64,000 nucleotides of DNA from NCBI RefSeq assembly GCF_046844695.1, contig NZ_CP177354.1, positions 4,216,001-4,280,000 on the forward strand, in the 5' to 3' direction. A program made the translations under genes and the position numbers. How positions within the stretch are numbered: the first letter of the stretch is position 1; each line of letters begins with the position of its first letter. Source of the stretch: Pokkaliibacter plantistimulans (lineage in GTDB: Bacteria > Pseudomonadota > Gammaproteobacteria > Pseudomonadales > Balneatricaceae). Positions 35,457-45,300 of the stretch are shown piece after piece. A model generated the notes under the pieces. It did no database searches. It was not told where the DNA came from and saw nothing but the letters and a program-made list of their open reading frames with translations.

Positions 35457-36604
35457 GTACCGACATGCCGACTTCTGCAGCCGCCGGCACCGCCTCCGTC
35501 ACTGCCGGCAATCCACCCAAGCGACGTCGCTTGAGCCCCATCAACCAGCGTCGTCTGGCGATTTTCAAAAACCACCGTCGTGGCTACTGGTCATTCTGGC
35601 TGATGCTGGTCCTGTTTGTGCTCAGCCTGGGGGCCGAGCTGATCGCCAATGAGCGCCCGCTACTGGTGCGCTATAACGATCAGTGGTACTTCCCGCAGCT
35701 GCATGACTACTCCGAACTGACCTTTGGCGGCGAGTTCGATATGTATGCCGACTATAAGGACCCCTTTGTCGCCAGGCAGATCAATGAACATGGCTGGATG
35801 CTGTGGCCGCCCATCCGCTTCAGCTACGACACCATCAATTTTGACCTGCCGACCCCCGCCCCGTCTGCGCCCACCACCACCAACCTGCTGGGTACCGATG
35901 ATCAGGGCCGTGATGTGCTGGCAAGGGTCATCTACGGCTTCCGTGTATCCATGCTGTTTGCCCTGACACTGACAATTGCATCTTCCGTCATCGGCATTGT
36001 GGCGGGTGCGGTGCAGGGCTACTACGGCGGCAAGGTGGACCTGTTCTTTCAGCGCTTTATCGAGATCTGGTCGGGCCTGCCGGTGCTGTTCCTGCTGATT
36101 ATTCTCAGCAATATCGTGCAGCCCAACTTCTGGTGGCTGCTGGGCATCATGCTGCTGTTCAGCTGGATGAGTCTGGTGGATGTGGTCAGGGCCGAATTCC
36201 TGCGCAGCCGTAATCTGGAATATGTTCGCGCCGCCCGCACGCTGGGCATGGGCAATGGTCGCATCATGTTCAAGCACATCCTGCCCAATGCCATGGTCGC
36301 GACCCTGACCTTTATGCCCTTTATATTCAATGGCTCGCTGGTGACGCTGACCTCCCTCGACTTTCTCGGTTTCGGTCTGCCGCTGGGCTCCCCTTCACTG
36401 GGCGAGCTGCTGGAACAGGGCAAGAACAATCTGCAGGCGCCCTGGCTGGGTATCTCCGCCTTCGTCGTGCTGTCGGCCATGCTGACCATGCTGATTTTCA
36501 TCGGTGAGGCCGTGCGCGATGCCTTTGACCCGCGCAGTACCTTCGTTCCCGCTGCCAGCCAACCTGCAGCAACACCCCAGACCAGCAACGGAGAGCAGCA
36601 CTGA
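35453..36604 (+). CDS. yejE: Peptide ABC transporter permease YejE
   Basis: This is a 383-residue DppC/OppC-type permease. After a 30-residue cytoplasmic tail come one membrane helix, a periplasmic domain with LLGTDDQGRDVLARVIYGFRVS, and a five-helix core with the coupling motif VRAARTLGMGNGRIMFKHILPNA near residue 260. Gene order and 4-base or 1-base overlaps show one operon with yejB and yejF. Confidence 0.94.
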   Translation: MSTDMPTSAAAGTASVTAGNPPKRRRLSPINQRRLAIFKNHRRGYWSFWLMLVLFVLSLGAELIANERPLLVRYNDQWYFPQLHDYSELTFGGEFDMYADYKDPFVARQINEHGWMLWPPIRFSYDTINFDLPTPAPSAPTTTNLLGTDDQGRDVLARVIYGFRVSMLFALTLTIASSVIGIVAGAVQGYYGGKVDLFFQRFIEIWSGLPVLFLLIILSNIVQPNFWWLLGIMLLFSWMSLVDVVRAEFLRSRNLEYVRAARTLGMGNGRIMFKHILPNAMVATLTFMPFIFNGSLVTLTSLDFLGFGLPLGSPSLGELLEQGKNNLQAPWLGISAFVVLSAMLTMLIFIGEAVRDAFDPRSTFVPAASQPAATPQTSNGEQH

Positions 36605-38193
36605 TGAGCACCACTACTTCTCCATTGCTGCAGGTAGACAACCTGTGGGTTAGCTTCAATGGCCATCCGGTGGTCAAGGGCGTCAGCTTCTGCGTGCAGA
36701 AAGGCCAGACTCTGGCACTGGTCGGCGAGTCAGGCTCGGGTAAGTCGGTGACTGCGCAGTCGATCCTGCGCCTGCTGCCCTACCCCAGCGCCAGCCATCC
36801 TCAGGGCCGTATCCTGTTTGATGGGCAGTCACTGCTGGAACTGGGCCAACAGGGGATCCGGCAGATCCGCGGCAACCGCATTGCCATGATTTTTCAGGAG
36901 CCGATGACCTCGCTCAACCCGCTGCATACCATCGAAAAGCAGATCACCGAGATTCTCGAACTGCATGTGGGTCTGCGCGGTGCGGCAGCCCGCAAGCGCA
37001 CACTGGAGTTACTGGAGTGGGTCAAACTGCCTGACCCGCCCAGCCAGCTGCAGCGCTACCCCCATGAACTGTCCGGCGGTCAGCGCCAGCGGGTGATGAT
37101 CGCCATGGCACTGGCCAACGAGCCTGAGTTGCTGATTGCCGACGAGCCGACGACCGCGCTGGACGTCACCATCCAGAAGCAGATTCTCGACCTGCTGAAA
37201 GAACTGCAGCAACGTCTGGGCATGGCGATACTGCTGATCACCCACGACCTCAATATCGTTCGCCACTACGCCGATGAAGTCTGCGTGCTGTATCACGGTG
37301 AGCAGCAGGAGTACCGCCCCACGGCCGAGCTGTTTGCCGCTCCGCAGGCAAGCTACACCCGTACCCTGCTGGCGGCAGAGCCATCGGGCACACCGGCGCC
37401 GCTGGCAGCTGACGCCGCCGAGCGGCTGCAAGGTCATGACCTGAAGATCTGGTTCCCCATCAAGCGGGGGTTCTTCAGGAAAGTCAGCAGCCATGTGAAA
37501 GCCGTAGATGGCGTCAACTTATCACTGCGTGCGGGAGAAACCCTGGGTGTGGTGGGCGAGTCGGGCTCAGGTAAGACCACACTGGGACTGGCACTGGTCA
37601 AACTGCTGGGGTATCAGGGCGAGCTGAGTTTTGATGGTCAGTCCCTGCAGGGGATGAATCAGAAAGCCTTCAAACCTCTGCGGCGACGTATCCAGATGGT
37701 GTTTCAGGATCCCTATGGCAGCCTCAGCCCCCGTATGACCATCGGTGAAATTATCGCCGAAGGTTTACAGGTGCATGCCATGGGCTCCGACACTGAACAG
37801 GAGCAGGCGGTGATCACTGCCCTGCAGGAAGTCGGTCTCGACCCGGCCAGCCGCCATCGCTACCCCCATGAGTTCTCCGGCGGGCAGCGCCAGCGGATCA
37901 GCATCGCTCGTGCGCTGGTACTGAAACCCGAGGTCATCATTCTTGATGAACCGACCTCAGCGCTGGATCGCACGGTGCAGTCACAGATCATCGACCTGCT
38001 ACGTAACCTGCAGCAGAAGTACGGCCTGAGTTATGTCTTTATCAGTCATGATCTCAGTGTCGTGCGGGCGCTCAGCCACCGGCTGCTGGTAATGTATCAG
38101 GGCAAGGTGGTGGAAGCCGGAGAGGCTGCCGATGTATTTGACCGCCCCCAGCATCAGTACACCCGCACCCTGATGCAGGCCGCACTGGGCTAA
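36604..38193 (+). CDS. yejF: Peptide ABC transporter ATP-binding protein YejF
   Basis: This 529-residue ATPase has two complete nucleotide-binding domains fused. The first has Walker A GESGSGKSV, signature LSGGQRQR and Walker B LLIADEPTTALD. The second has GESGSGKTT, FSGGQRQR and VIILDEPTSALD. It energises peptide uptake by YejBE and closes the yejABEF operon. Confidence 0.95.
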   Translation: MSTTTSPLLQVDNLWVSFNGHPVVKGVSFCVQKGQTLALVGESGSGKSVTAQSILRLLPYPSASHPQGRILFDGQSLLELGQQGIRQIRGNRIAMIFQEPMTSLNPLHTIEKQITEILELHVGLRGAAARKRTLELLEWVKLPDPPSQLQRYPHELSGGQRQRVMIAMALANEPELLIADEPTTALDVTIQKQILDLLKELQQRLGMAILLITHDLNIVRHYADEVCVLYHGEQQEYRPTAELFAAPQASYTRTLLAAEPSGTPAPLAADAAERLQGHDLKIWFPIKRGFFRKVSSHVKAVDGVNLSLRAGETLGVVGESGSGKTTLGLALVKLLGYQGELSFDGQSLQGMNQKAFKPLRRRIQMVFQDPYGSLSPRMTIGEIIAEGLQVHAMGSDTEQEQAVITALQEVGLDPASRHRYPHEFSGGQRQRISIARALVLKPEVIILDEPTSALDRTVQSQIIDLLRNLQQKYGLSYVFISHDLSVVRALSHRLLVMYQGKVVEAGEAADVFDRPQHQYTRTLMQAALG

Positions 38194-38247
38194 CGCGCCC
38201 CCGCAAGTCCCTCTTCTCTTATGGAAGAGGGACTTATGCTGAGCATG

Positions 38248-38727
38248 TCAGGCTGAAGGGGATACCCGCTGCATCTGCTGCAGAAAAGCTGCCACCCCCG
38301 CATCACCTTCTGCCGGTGCCCAGGGAGCAAAGTCGGTTTTGACCTCAGGCCGGTAGGGGCCGGGTTTGATTTCCATGACCACGGCAGGCCCATCCAGCGG
38401 GTACAGGCTGTGCCAGGTGTGAGCATCAAACTCCAGCGCACAGAGCGCGCCTCCCGTCTCCAGCCGATGCCGGCTCAGCTCGCGGCCATCCTCGCTGAAC
38501 GTCACCACCATCATCCTGCCCTGCAGCATCAGCAACAGCTCACGCTTGTCTTCCTGCCGGTGACAATGAGGGCGCACATAGGTGCCGGGCTGCAAGGCGA
38601 TACACACCCGCTGCACCGGCTCATCGTGACTGGCATGCAGCAGTAGGTGACTGCGTAGCCGTGGTGAGGCGGCGGCCTGCGCCAGCAAGGCATCAAACAA
38701 CGACTGGTCGAGCAATATATCAGCCAT
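38248..38727 (-). CDS. WbuC-family cupin protein
   Basis: This is a 159-residue single-domain cupin of the WbuC family. The first cupin motif is in YVRPHCHRQEDKRELLLMLQGRM (His-x-His and Glu); the second has DAHTWHSLYPL with His. A bound metal is expected. WbuC proteins are found in O-antigen clusters but also alone, and the reaction is not known. Its start overlaps the end of the histidine phosphatase gene by 8 bases. Confidence 0.82.
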   Translation of the reverse strand: MADILLDQSLFDALLAQAAASPRLRSHLLLHASHDEPVQRVCIALQPGTYVRPHCHRQEDKRELLLMLQGRMMVVTFSEDGRELSRHRLETGGALCALEFDAHTWHSLYPLDGPAVVMEIKPGPYRPEVKTDFAPWAPAEGDAGVAAFLQQMQRVSPSA

Positions 38728-39355
38728 GGTGAAAGCCCTCTACAACGGTAGCCTGAGCCTGCGGCGCCAGCAGCCAGCGTGCCTCTGCGGTCTGCAGATG
38801 TGGCTGATGCCGGTGCAGGGCGGTGCTGACTCCGGCCGCCCAGGTACAGCTGATCTGCAGGGTGTCGCCATGAGCTACCAGCAACAGGGTCTGCTGCTGG
38901 TAGCGCTGCTCCAGCTCAGCAATCAGCCCCAGCACCCGCCGTGCCACTGCCGTGGTGCTTTCTACTCCCCACTGCTGATGATCTGCATTTTGTTCATCCT
39001 GCCGCCACACGTCGGCATAGTGCTGATCTCCCAGCCCTTCCAGCTCGCCGAAGCTGCGCTCACGCAGGGTAGCGGACAGCTCCAGAGGGGCGGAGAAAAA
39101 CGCCGCAGCCGCTTCGGCCGTCTGTTTTGCCCGCAGAAAGTCAGAGCTGAAAATACGATCCGGCTTCGGCAGTGACCAGCCCTCAAGCGTCGCGGCCACC
39201 TGCCCACGCCCACGGCCGGTCAGACCATAGCGGCTGCAGCCGATCTCAGGCGTACTGACAATGATGCCCTGCCCGTTCGCTTCGCTATGCCCATGACGCA
39301 TAACCAGATACCGATTGGACCACGACTGCCCTGTCTTGCTGTCACCCTTACCCAT
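38720..39355 (-). CDS. Histidine phosphatase family protein
   Basis: This is a 211-residue branch-1 histidine phosphatase. The phosphoacceptor motif VMRHGHSEANG is at about residue 19. FSSDFLRAKQTAEAA and RERSFGELEG carry the phosphate-binding Arg and Glu, and LLVAHGDTLQI has the second catalytic His. The substrate cannot be told: small-molecule phosphatase or phosphoglycerate mutase-like. It is first in a two-gene unit with the cupin. Confidence 0.85.
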   Translation of the reverse strand: MGKGDSKTGQSWSNRYLVMRHGHSEANGQGIIVSTPEIGCSRYGLTGRGRGQVAATLEGWSLPKPDRIFSSDFLRAKQTAEAAAAFFSAPLELSATLRERSFGELEGLGDQHYADVWRQDEQNADHQQWGVESTTAVARRVLGLIAELEQRYQQQTLLLVAHGDTLQISCTWAAGVSTALHRHQPHLQTAEARWLLAPQAQATVVEGFHHG

Positions 39356-39547
39356 TTACTTCACCTGACACTGTGTTACCTGATACCGCTCACCTGGTAC
39401 TGCTCACCTGTTGAGCCATGACCATCGACGCATTCTGTTGATATTGCTGACCAGAACTTTACCCCTCCCGGCCAACTCCCCATTCGCTGAATCACTGGCT
39501 GCAGAGTAAACTCCTTACCTTACCTATTTACTCCACAGGAGCAACGA

Positions 39548-42340
39548 ATGGAGTCGTTAATGATGCTGCTTGGCCTTGGCCTGCTGCTGGCTCTGGGGTT
39601 CAGCCTGATTGGCGTGCCCCTGCTGATGCGCAAGGTCAACCGTTTGGAGCAGCAGCTATGGGACGTGCAGCACCAGCTAGCACAGCGCAGCCAGAACCAG
39701 CCGCAACCCACCTCCTCCGCTACCACTGCCGCAGCTGCAGCGTCCGTATCGACAGCTGAACAGCCAGCCTCTGCCGCCAGCACCGTCAGTCCGACAAGCG
39801 ATTCCATCCGTCCGCCGCAATCGCCGGCCAAGGAATCCACGGCTCAAGCAGATACGCACAACACCACCGCGCAGCCGTCCCCCTGGGGGCGACAAGCACC
39901 GGCTGAGACTCAGCGCGCAGCCAGCACAGAATCACTGCAGCCGCTCACGGCTCAGGCTCCGTCAAGCCTGTTCGACAAACTGCTGGCACTGGGCAAGGGT
40001 CACTTTACTCAGGACAACTGGCCCGTCCTTACCGGCATCATTGTGCTGTTCTTCGGCGTCAGCTACCTGATCAAGTATGCAGCTGACAACAACCTGCTGC
40101 CCATCGAACTACGCCTGCTGGGTGTGATGCTGCTGGGTGCAGTACTGATCGGCGTGGGCTGGCGCATGCGCCATCGCGACAGCCACTACAGTACCCTGCT
40201 GCAGGGCGGGGGTTTTGGCCTACTGTTTATTACCCTGTTTGCCACCTACCGCTTCTACGGCCTGCTCCCGGCCAGTGTGACCTTCGCTGCGATGTTAGGC
40301 GTTGTGCTGTTTGCCAGTTTTCTGGCGGTCCGTCAGAACAGCCTGATCCTCGCAGTACTGGGCTCGCTCGGCGGCTATCTGGCCCCCCTGCTGGCCTCCA
40401 GTGACAGCGGTAACCATATCGGTCTGTTCAGCTACTACGAAGTGCTGAACCTCGGCCTGCTGGCGATGGCCTGGTTCAGGGCCTGGCGTCTGCTCAATCT
40501 GATTGGTTTTGTCTTCTGCTTCACGCTGCTGGGGATGTGGATGGCCCACGGGTACAGCCCGGCCGACCAGCTGTCCACCGGCGTATTTGTCGCCCTGTAC
40601 TTCCTCCACTATGCCGTCCTCAGCCTGCTTTATGGCCTGCGACGGGCACCGCGCTTCCGTGATTATCTGGATGCCACACTGCTGTTCGGCACGCCGACGG
40701 TCTGCGCCGGGCTGAATTATCTGCTGCTGAACGATCTCGACTACGGTTTGCCACTGGCCACGCTGGCCATGGCTAGCGTCTACGCACTGATGGCCTGCTG
40801 GCTGCACGCGCGTCAGCAGTTGCCCCTGCTGCAGGATACCTATGCCGCGCTGACGCTGATGCTGGCGACCCTGGCCATCGCCTATGCCGCCAGCGACTTC
40901 TGGACCGGAGCTATCTATGCACTGGAAGGCGCTGGCTGTGTGTGGATCAGCCATCGTACCCAGCGTCCGTTACTGGGCTACTGGGGCATTCTGGTGCAAC
41001 TGATCAGCGGCTATTACTTTGCCGACGCCAGCCTGTATCAGTCACCGACTTCCCTGCTTGATCCGACCCTGCTTGGCGATGTGCTGCTGGTCGCCGCTGC
41101 ACTGCTCAGCATGGGCTGGTTGCCGCATCAGACGCAGGCCATGAGTACGCTGGGCAAACGCCTGCTGCAACTGCCGGCCATTGACTCCATCTCGCAACTG
41201 CTGCGTTACGCGCTGGCCGTCTGGAGCCTGGGCTGGTGGCTGCATTTTGGTTGTGAGGCAGTGCCGCTGATCTTCAACCATGGCACAGAGGGCAGCCCTT
41301 ATGACTACCGCTGGCAACCGGGTTGGATGGCATTCTGGACCTTGTCACTGCTGATCACCAGCGTCCTGCACAGCCTCACCCGCTGGTCGCTGTTGACTGC
41401 GGCACCGGCCATCTGGCTGGGGTTGGGCAGCGCCACTCTGGTATGCCAGATGGCCGAATATCAGCATCTGGGCTTCGCTGCCGGACAAGGCTGGAGCTGG
41501 CTGTGGCTTGGCGCGTTTTATTTGGCCCTGTGGTGGCATGACCAGCCCCTGTTCGCCGATCAGCCACCGCGTGGAGCAGACGCACTGCACGCCTGGCTGG
41601 GGCTGCTGTGGACAGCGGCCGTCAGTCAGGAAATCTACTGGCAGGCCAGCCATCGTCTGGGCAGTGCAGACTGGGGTCTGTGTCTCGCACTACTGCCGTG
41701 GATGATCGCACTGCTGAAAATGACCTACTACCACGGCTGGCCCTTCGCTCGCCATCAGCGTGGATACGGCTGGCTGCTACAGGCATCGGCACTGGTACTG
41801 GTTGCAGGCTCACTACTGACGCTGATTCTGCCCGGTGATCTGCCTCCCTGGCCGTCCATCCCGCTGCTGAACCCTCTTGATCTGCTGTTGATGGCGGCCG
41901 CCGCTGTGCTCTGTCTGGCCCGCAGCCAGCTGCAACTGGAACGCCTCAGTGTCGGCGGCTGGTTGGTGGTCGGTCTGATCGGGCTGGCGCAGTTGTCAGC
42001 CATCGGTCTGCGTACACTGCACCACTGGCTGGATGTGCCGTACACCCTGTGGGGGCTGTTTGCCAGCTCCGCCGCGCAGGCCTGGCTGTCGATACTCTGG
42101 TGCTTCTGTGGTCTGGCGCTGGCCATCGTCGGCAATCGCAAGCTGGCCTCACGCCCGGTATGGTATGCCGGTGCTGGTCTGCTGCTGGTAGTGCTGGCCA
42201 AGCTCTATCTTGTTGACCTGCATGGTACAGGCACACTGGCGCGGGTGGTGTCCTTTATCGGCGTCGGTCTGCTGCTGGTCGTAGTGGGTTACTGGTTTCC
42301 AGTGCCGAAACAGACCATGGAAAACGACGAAGGACAATAG
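39548..42340 (+). CDS. DUF2339 multi-pass membrane protein
   Basis: This is a 930-residue membrane protein. A short N-terminal anchor (about 1-25) is followed by a Ser/Ala/Gln-rich disordered region (about 45-140) and then some two dozen hydrophobic segments to the end, as is typical of DUF2339. The core begins DNWPVLTGIIVLFFGVSYLIKYAADN near residue 157. The function of the family is not known; cell-envelope roles are suspected. AGGAG lies 6 bases before the ATG. The stop is within 1 base of the CRISPR array with no terminator visible between, so its transcript may run antisense into the array. Confidence 0.85.
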   Translation: MESLMMLLGLGLLLALGFSLIGVPLLMRKVNRLEQQLWDVQHQLAQRSQNQPQPTSSATTAAAAASVSTAEQPASAASTVSPTSDSIRPPQSPAKESTAQADTHNTTAQPSPWGRQAPAETQRAASTESLQPLTAQAPSSLFDKLLALGKGHFTQDNWPVLTGIIVLFFGVSYLIKYAADNNLLPIELRLLGVMLLGAVLIGVGWRMRHRDSHYSTLLQGGGFGLLFITLFATYRFYGLLPASVTFAAMLGVVLFASFLAVRQNSLILAVLGSLGGYLAPLLASSDSGNHIGLFSYYEVLNLGLLAMAWFRAWRLLNLIGFVFCFTLLGMWMAHGYSPADQLSTGVFVALYFLHYAVLSLLYGLRRAPRFRDYLDATLLFGTPTVCAGLNYLLLNDLDYGLPLATLAMASVYALMACWLHARQQLPLLQDTYAALTLMLATLAIAYAASDFWTGAIYALEGAGCVWISHRTQRPLLGYWGILVQLISGYYFADASLYQSPTSLLDPTLLGDVLLVAAALLSMGWLPHQTQAMSTLGKRLLQLPAIDSISQLLRYALAVWSLGWWLHFGCEAVPLIFNHGTEGSPYDYRWQPGWMAFWTLSLLITSVLHSLTRWSLLTAAPAIWLGLGSATLVCQMAEYQHLGFAAGQGWSWLWLGAFYLALWWHDQPLFADQPPRGADALHAWLGLLWTAAVSQEIYWQASHRLGSADWGLCLALLPWMIALLKMTYYHGWPFARHQRGYGWLLQASALVLVAGSLLTLILPGDLPPWPSIPLLNPLDLLLMAAAAVLCLARSQLQLERLSVGGWLVVGLIGLAQLSAIGLRTLHHWLDVPYTLWGLFASSAAQAWLSILWCFCGLALAIVGNRKLASRPVWYAGAGLLLVVLAKLYLVDLHGTGTLARVVSFIGVGLLLVVVGYWFPVPKQTMENDEGQ

Positions 42341-42341
42341 C

Positions 42342-45300
42342 CAGTAAGCCCCGCGGGCGCGGGGAACGCGTAAGGGCAAGTTAACTTTTGCTTAATAAAT
42401 GGCAGTAAGCCCCGCGGGCGCGGGGAACGCACGTTATTACAGGGTCAGTAACCGTGGTTGAGCGGTTTAGCCCCGCGGGCGCGGGGAACGCACGTTATTA
42501 CAGGGTCAGTAACCGTGGTTGAGCGGTTTAGCCCCGCGGGCGCGGGGAACGCAAGTTCGAACTCACGTTCACACATAGAACCTCCGGTTTAGCCCCGCGG
42601 GCGCGGGGAACGCGGGTTATTCTCACGGCTTTGCTCTGACCAATCCGGTTTAGCCCCGCGGGCGCGGGGAACGCAATACCGACATTACCGGGCGCCCACG
42701 TGAGCCCGGTTTAGCCCCGCGGGCGCGGGGAACGCTTCAACTCCAAGTAGGTTAGTAGGCGTTGCGGCGGTTTAGCCCCGCGGGCGCGGGGAACGCCCAC
42801 ACAGGGAGATAATGAAATCCTGCAGTGACGGTTTAGCCCCGCGGGCGCGGGGAACGCTACTGAATCGTAATCGTCAGCCTCGATAATGGCGGTTTAGCCC
42901 CGCGGGCGCGGGGAACGCCTCGATCCAAACCGGCACATCACAGAGAGTGCCGGTTTAGCCCCGCGGGCGCGGGGAACGCTCGATGCCGATCTGGCGCAAG
43001 CGAGCACGATGCGGTTTAGCCCCGCGGGCGCGGGGAACGCTCGATGCCGATCTGGCGCAAGCGAGCACGATGCGGTTTAGCCCCGCGGGCGCGGGGAACG
43101 CTCTTGCTACTCTCCGTTATCGTCATTCAATTCCGGTTTAGCCCCGCGGGCGCGGGGAACGCTGTCTCTGCTGGTTTTCTGGTTTTGCCACAGCCGGTTT
43201 AGCCCCGCGGGCGCGGGGAACGCAAATTGGGCCTTGCGACTGCCCGTTCAGATGACGGTTTAGCCCCGCGGGCGCGGGGAACGCTATTACGCAGGCGCTG
43301 GCCTGTGCCAAGTGGACAAGGGCACGGTTTAGCCCCGCGGGCGCGGGGAACGCTGGGGAGTGCCGCGCGGAAAATGCGCTCGATTCGGTTTAGCCCCGCG
43401 GGCGCGGGGAACGCCGCTGCTATCTGGATGCAGAACGCGAACGAACCGGTTTAGCCCCGCGGGCGCGGGGAACGCACCGTCTTTGTAGTATATGCCAATC
43501 CATCTATCGGTTTAGCCCCGCGGGCGCGGGGAACGCACCGCATCAGCCACGTCATCATAGAACTCAGCCGGTTTAGCCCCGCGGGCGCGGGGAACGCACC
43601 GCATCAGCCACGTCATCATAGAACTCAGCCGGTTTAGCCCCGCGGGCGCGGGGAACGCATGGTTCACCCGTGAATAGAACGAATCGACTACGGTTTAGCC
43701 CCGCGGGCGCGGGGAACGCCTGGGTGTTATTCAGCGGGCGACCAAGGCGACCGGTTTAGCCCCGCGGGCGCGGGGAACGCGCAACATATCAACCTGTGAC
43801 TGGCTAACCTCTCGGTTTAGCCCCGCGGGCGCGGGGAACGCGCAGCAACACCCACATCAGCGCGTTAGCGTTGCGGTTTAGCCCCGCGGGCGCGGGGAAC
43901 GCATCTGTGACCGCTGGCGTCGGCCAAGGTTTTTCGGTTTAGCCCCGCGGGCGCGGGGAACGCCCCAACAATCTAACATGGAAGCATGGCGCTAGCGGTT
44001 TAGCCCCGCGGGCGCGGGGAACGCGCGCGCCAATATTTTTGTTTCTGAGCGGTCAGCGGTTTAGCCCCGCGGGCGCGGGGAACGCTCTGATGATACTTGC
44101 GAGTTGTGTTCAGTGTACGGTTTAGCCCCGCGGGCGCGGGGAACGCTGTCGGATGGTGGTCATCATTGGATTCATGGTCGGTTTAGCCCCGCGGGCGCGG
44201 GGAACGCGATTGTCCAGCCGCCATCCTCATCTGCGCGCTCGGTTTAGCCCCGCGGGCGCGGGGAACGCGGGCTGCGAAATTTAGGAGAGTTGTGAGGTGG
44301 CGGTTTAGCCCCGCGGGCGCGGGGAACGCTATACCATTTGCGCCACTCATCCGATGGCGCTACGGTTTAGCCCCGCGGGCGCGGGGAACGCATGCCCTGA
44401 TCCTGCAACCAATCGGCCACGACCGGTTTAGCCCCGCGGGCGCGGGGAACGCCCGAACTCATCACAGATCTGGATGACTCTCTGCGGTTTAGCCCCGCGG
44501 GCGCGGGGAACGCCCCTGTTATCCGCGTCATTTGCTGCCCAGCGGCGGTTTAGCCCCGCGGGCGCGGGGAACGCGCCAGTAGGGTGTATTTTTTTGTCCA
44601 GACTGACGGTTTAGCCCCGCGGGCGCGGGGAACGCTCCTCAAGTGCCTTATCTATGTTCTGGCGTGCCGGTTTAGCCCCGCGGGCGCGGGGAACGCTCGA
44701 TTTCCAGCGATGAAACAGCCATTCCTGACGGTTTAGCCCCGCGGGCGCGGGGAACGCGGCATTTGGTGACATATTTGCCTCAGCTGATACGGTTTAGCCC
44801 CGCGGGCGCGGGGAACGCACAACCACCACATTGCAAGAGGTCCGTGAGGACGGTTTAGCCCCGCGGGCGCGGGGAACGCTCGATTTCCAGCGATGAAACA
44901 GCCATTCCTGACGGTTTAGCCCCGCGGGCGCGGGGAACGCGAGCCGCATTTGCTTCAGCTTGTGCTCCAGCACGGTTTAGCCCCGCGGGCGCGGGGAACG
45001 CCTCCGGGCAATGCTGATAACGGCTACTCAGACCGGTTTAGCCCCGCGGGCGCGGGGAACGCAGAAAGAGGCCAGCAATATCATGGGCCGACGCCGGTTT
45101 AGCCCCGCGGGCGCGGGGAACGCTTGCGCAATTGCAGCAGCTGACGAGTGCAGTCCGGTTTAGCCCCGCGGGCGCGGGGAACGCCGACATAGCGCTTGAT
45201 GCTGATGGCCATCAGTCGGTTTAGCCCCGCGGGCGCGGGGAACGCTGGATTTTGGCACTGCGGTTCATGCAGCAATTCGGTTTAGCCCCGCGGGCGCGGG

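Noticed and set aside
39359..39415. Imperfect short direct repeats containing CACCTG upstream of the histidine phosphatase gene
   Set aside because: Units are irregular and divergent; too weak to call a repeat array or iteron.
43227..44477. Plus-strand ORFs inside the CRISPR array with repeated Leu-Ala-Pro-Arg-Ala-Arg-Gly-Thr motifs
   Set aside because: They are translations of the CRISPR repeats themselves, without ribosome-binding sites; this is a known annotation artefact.
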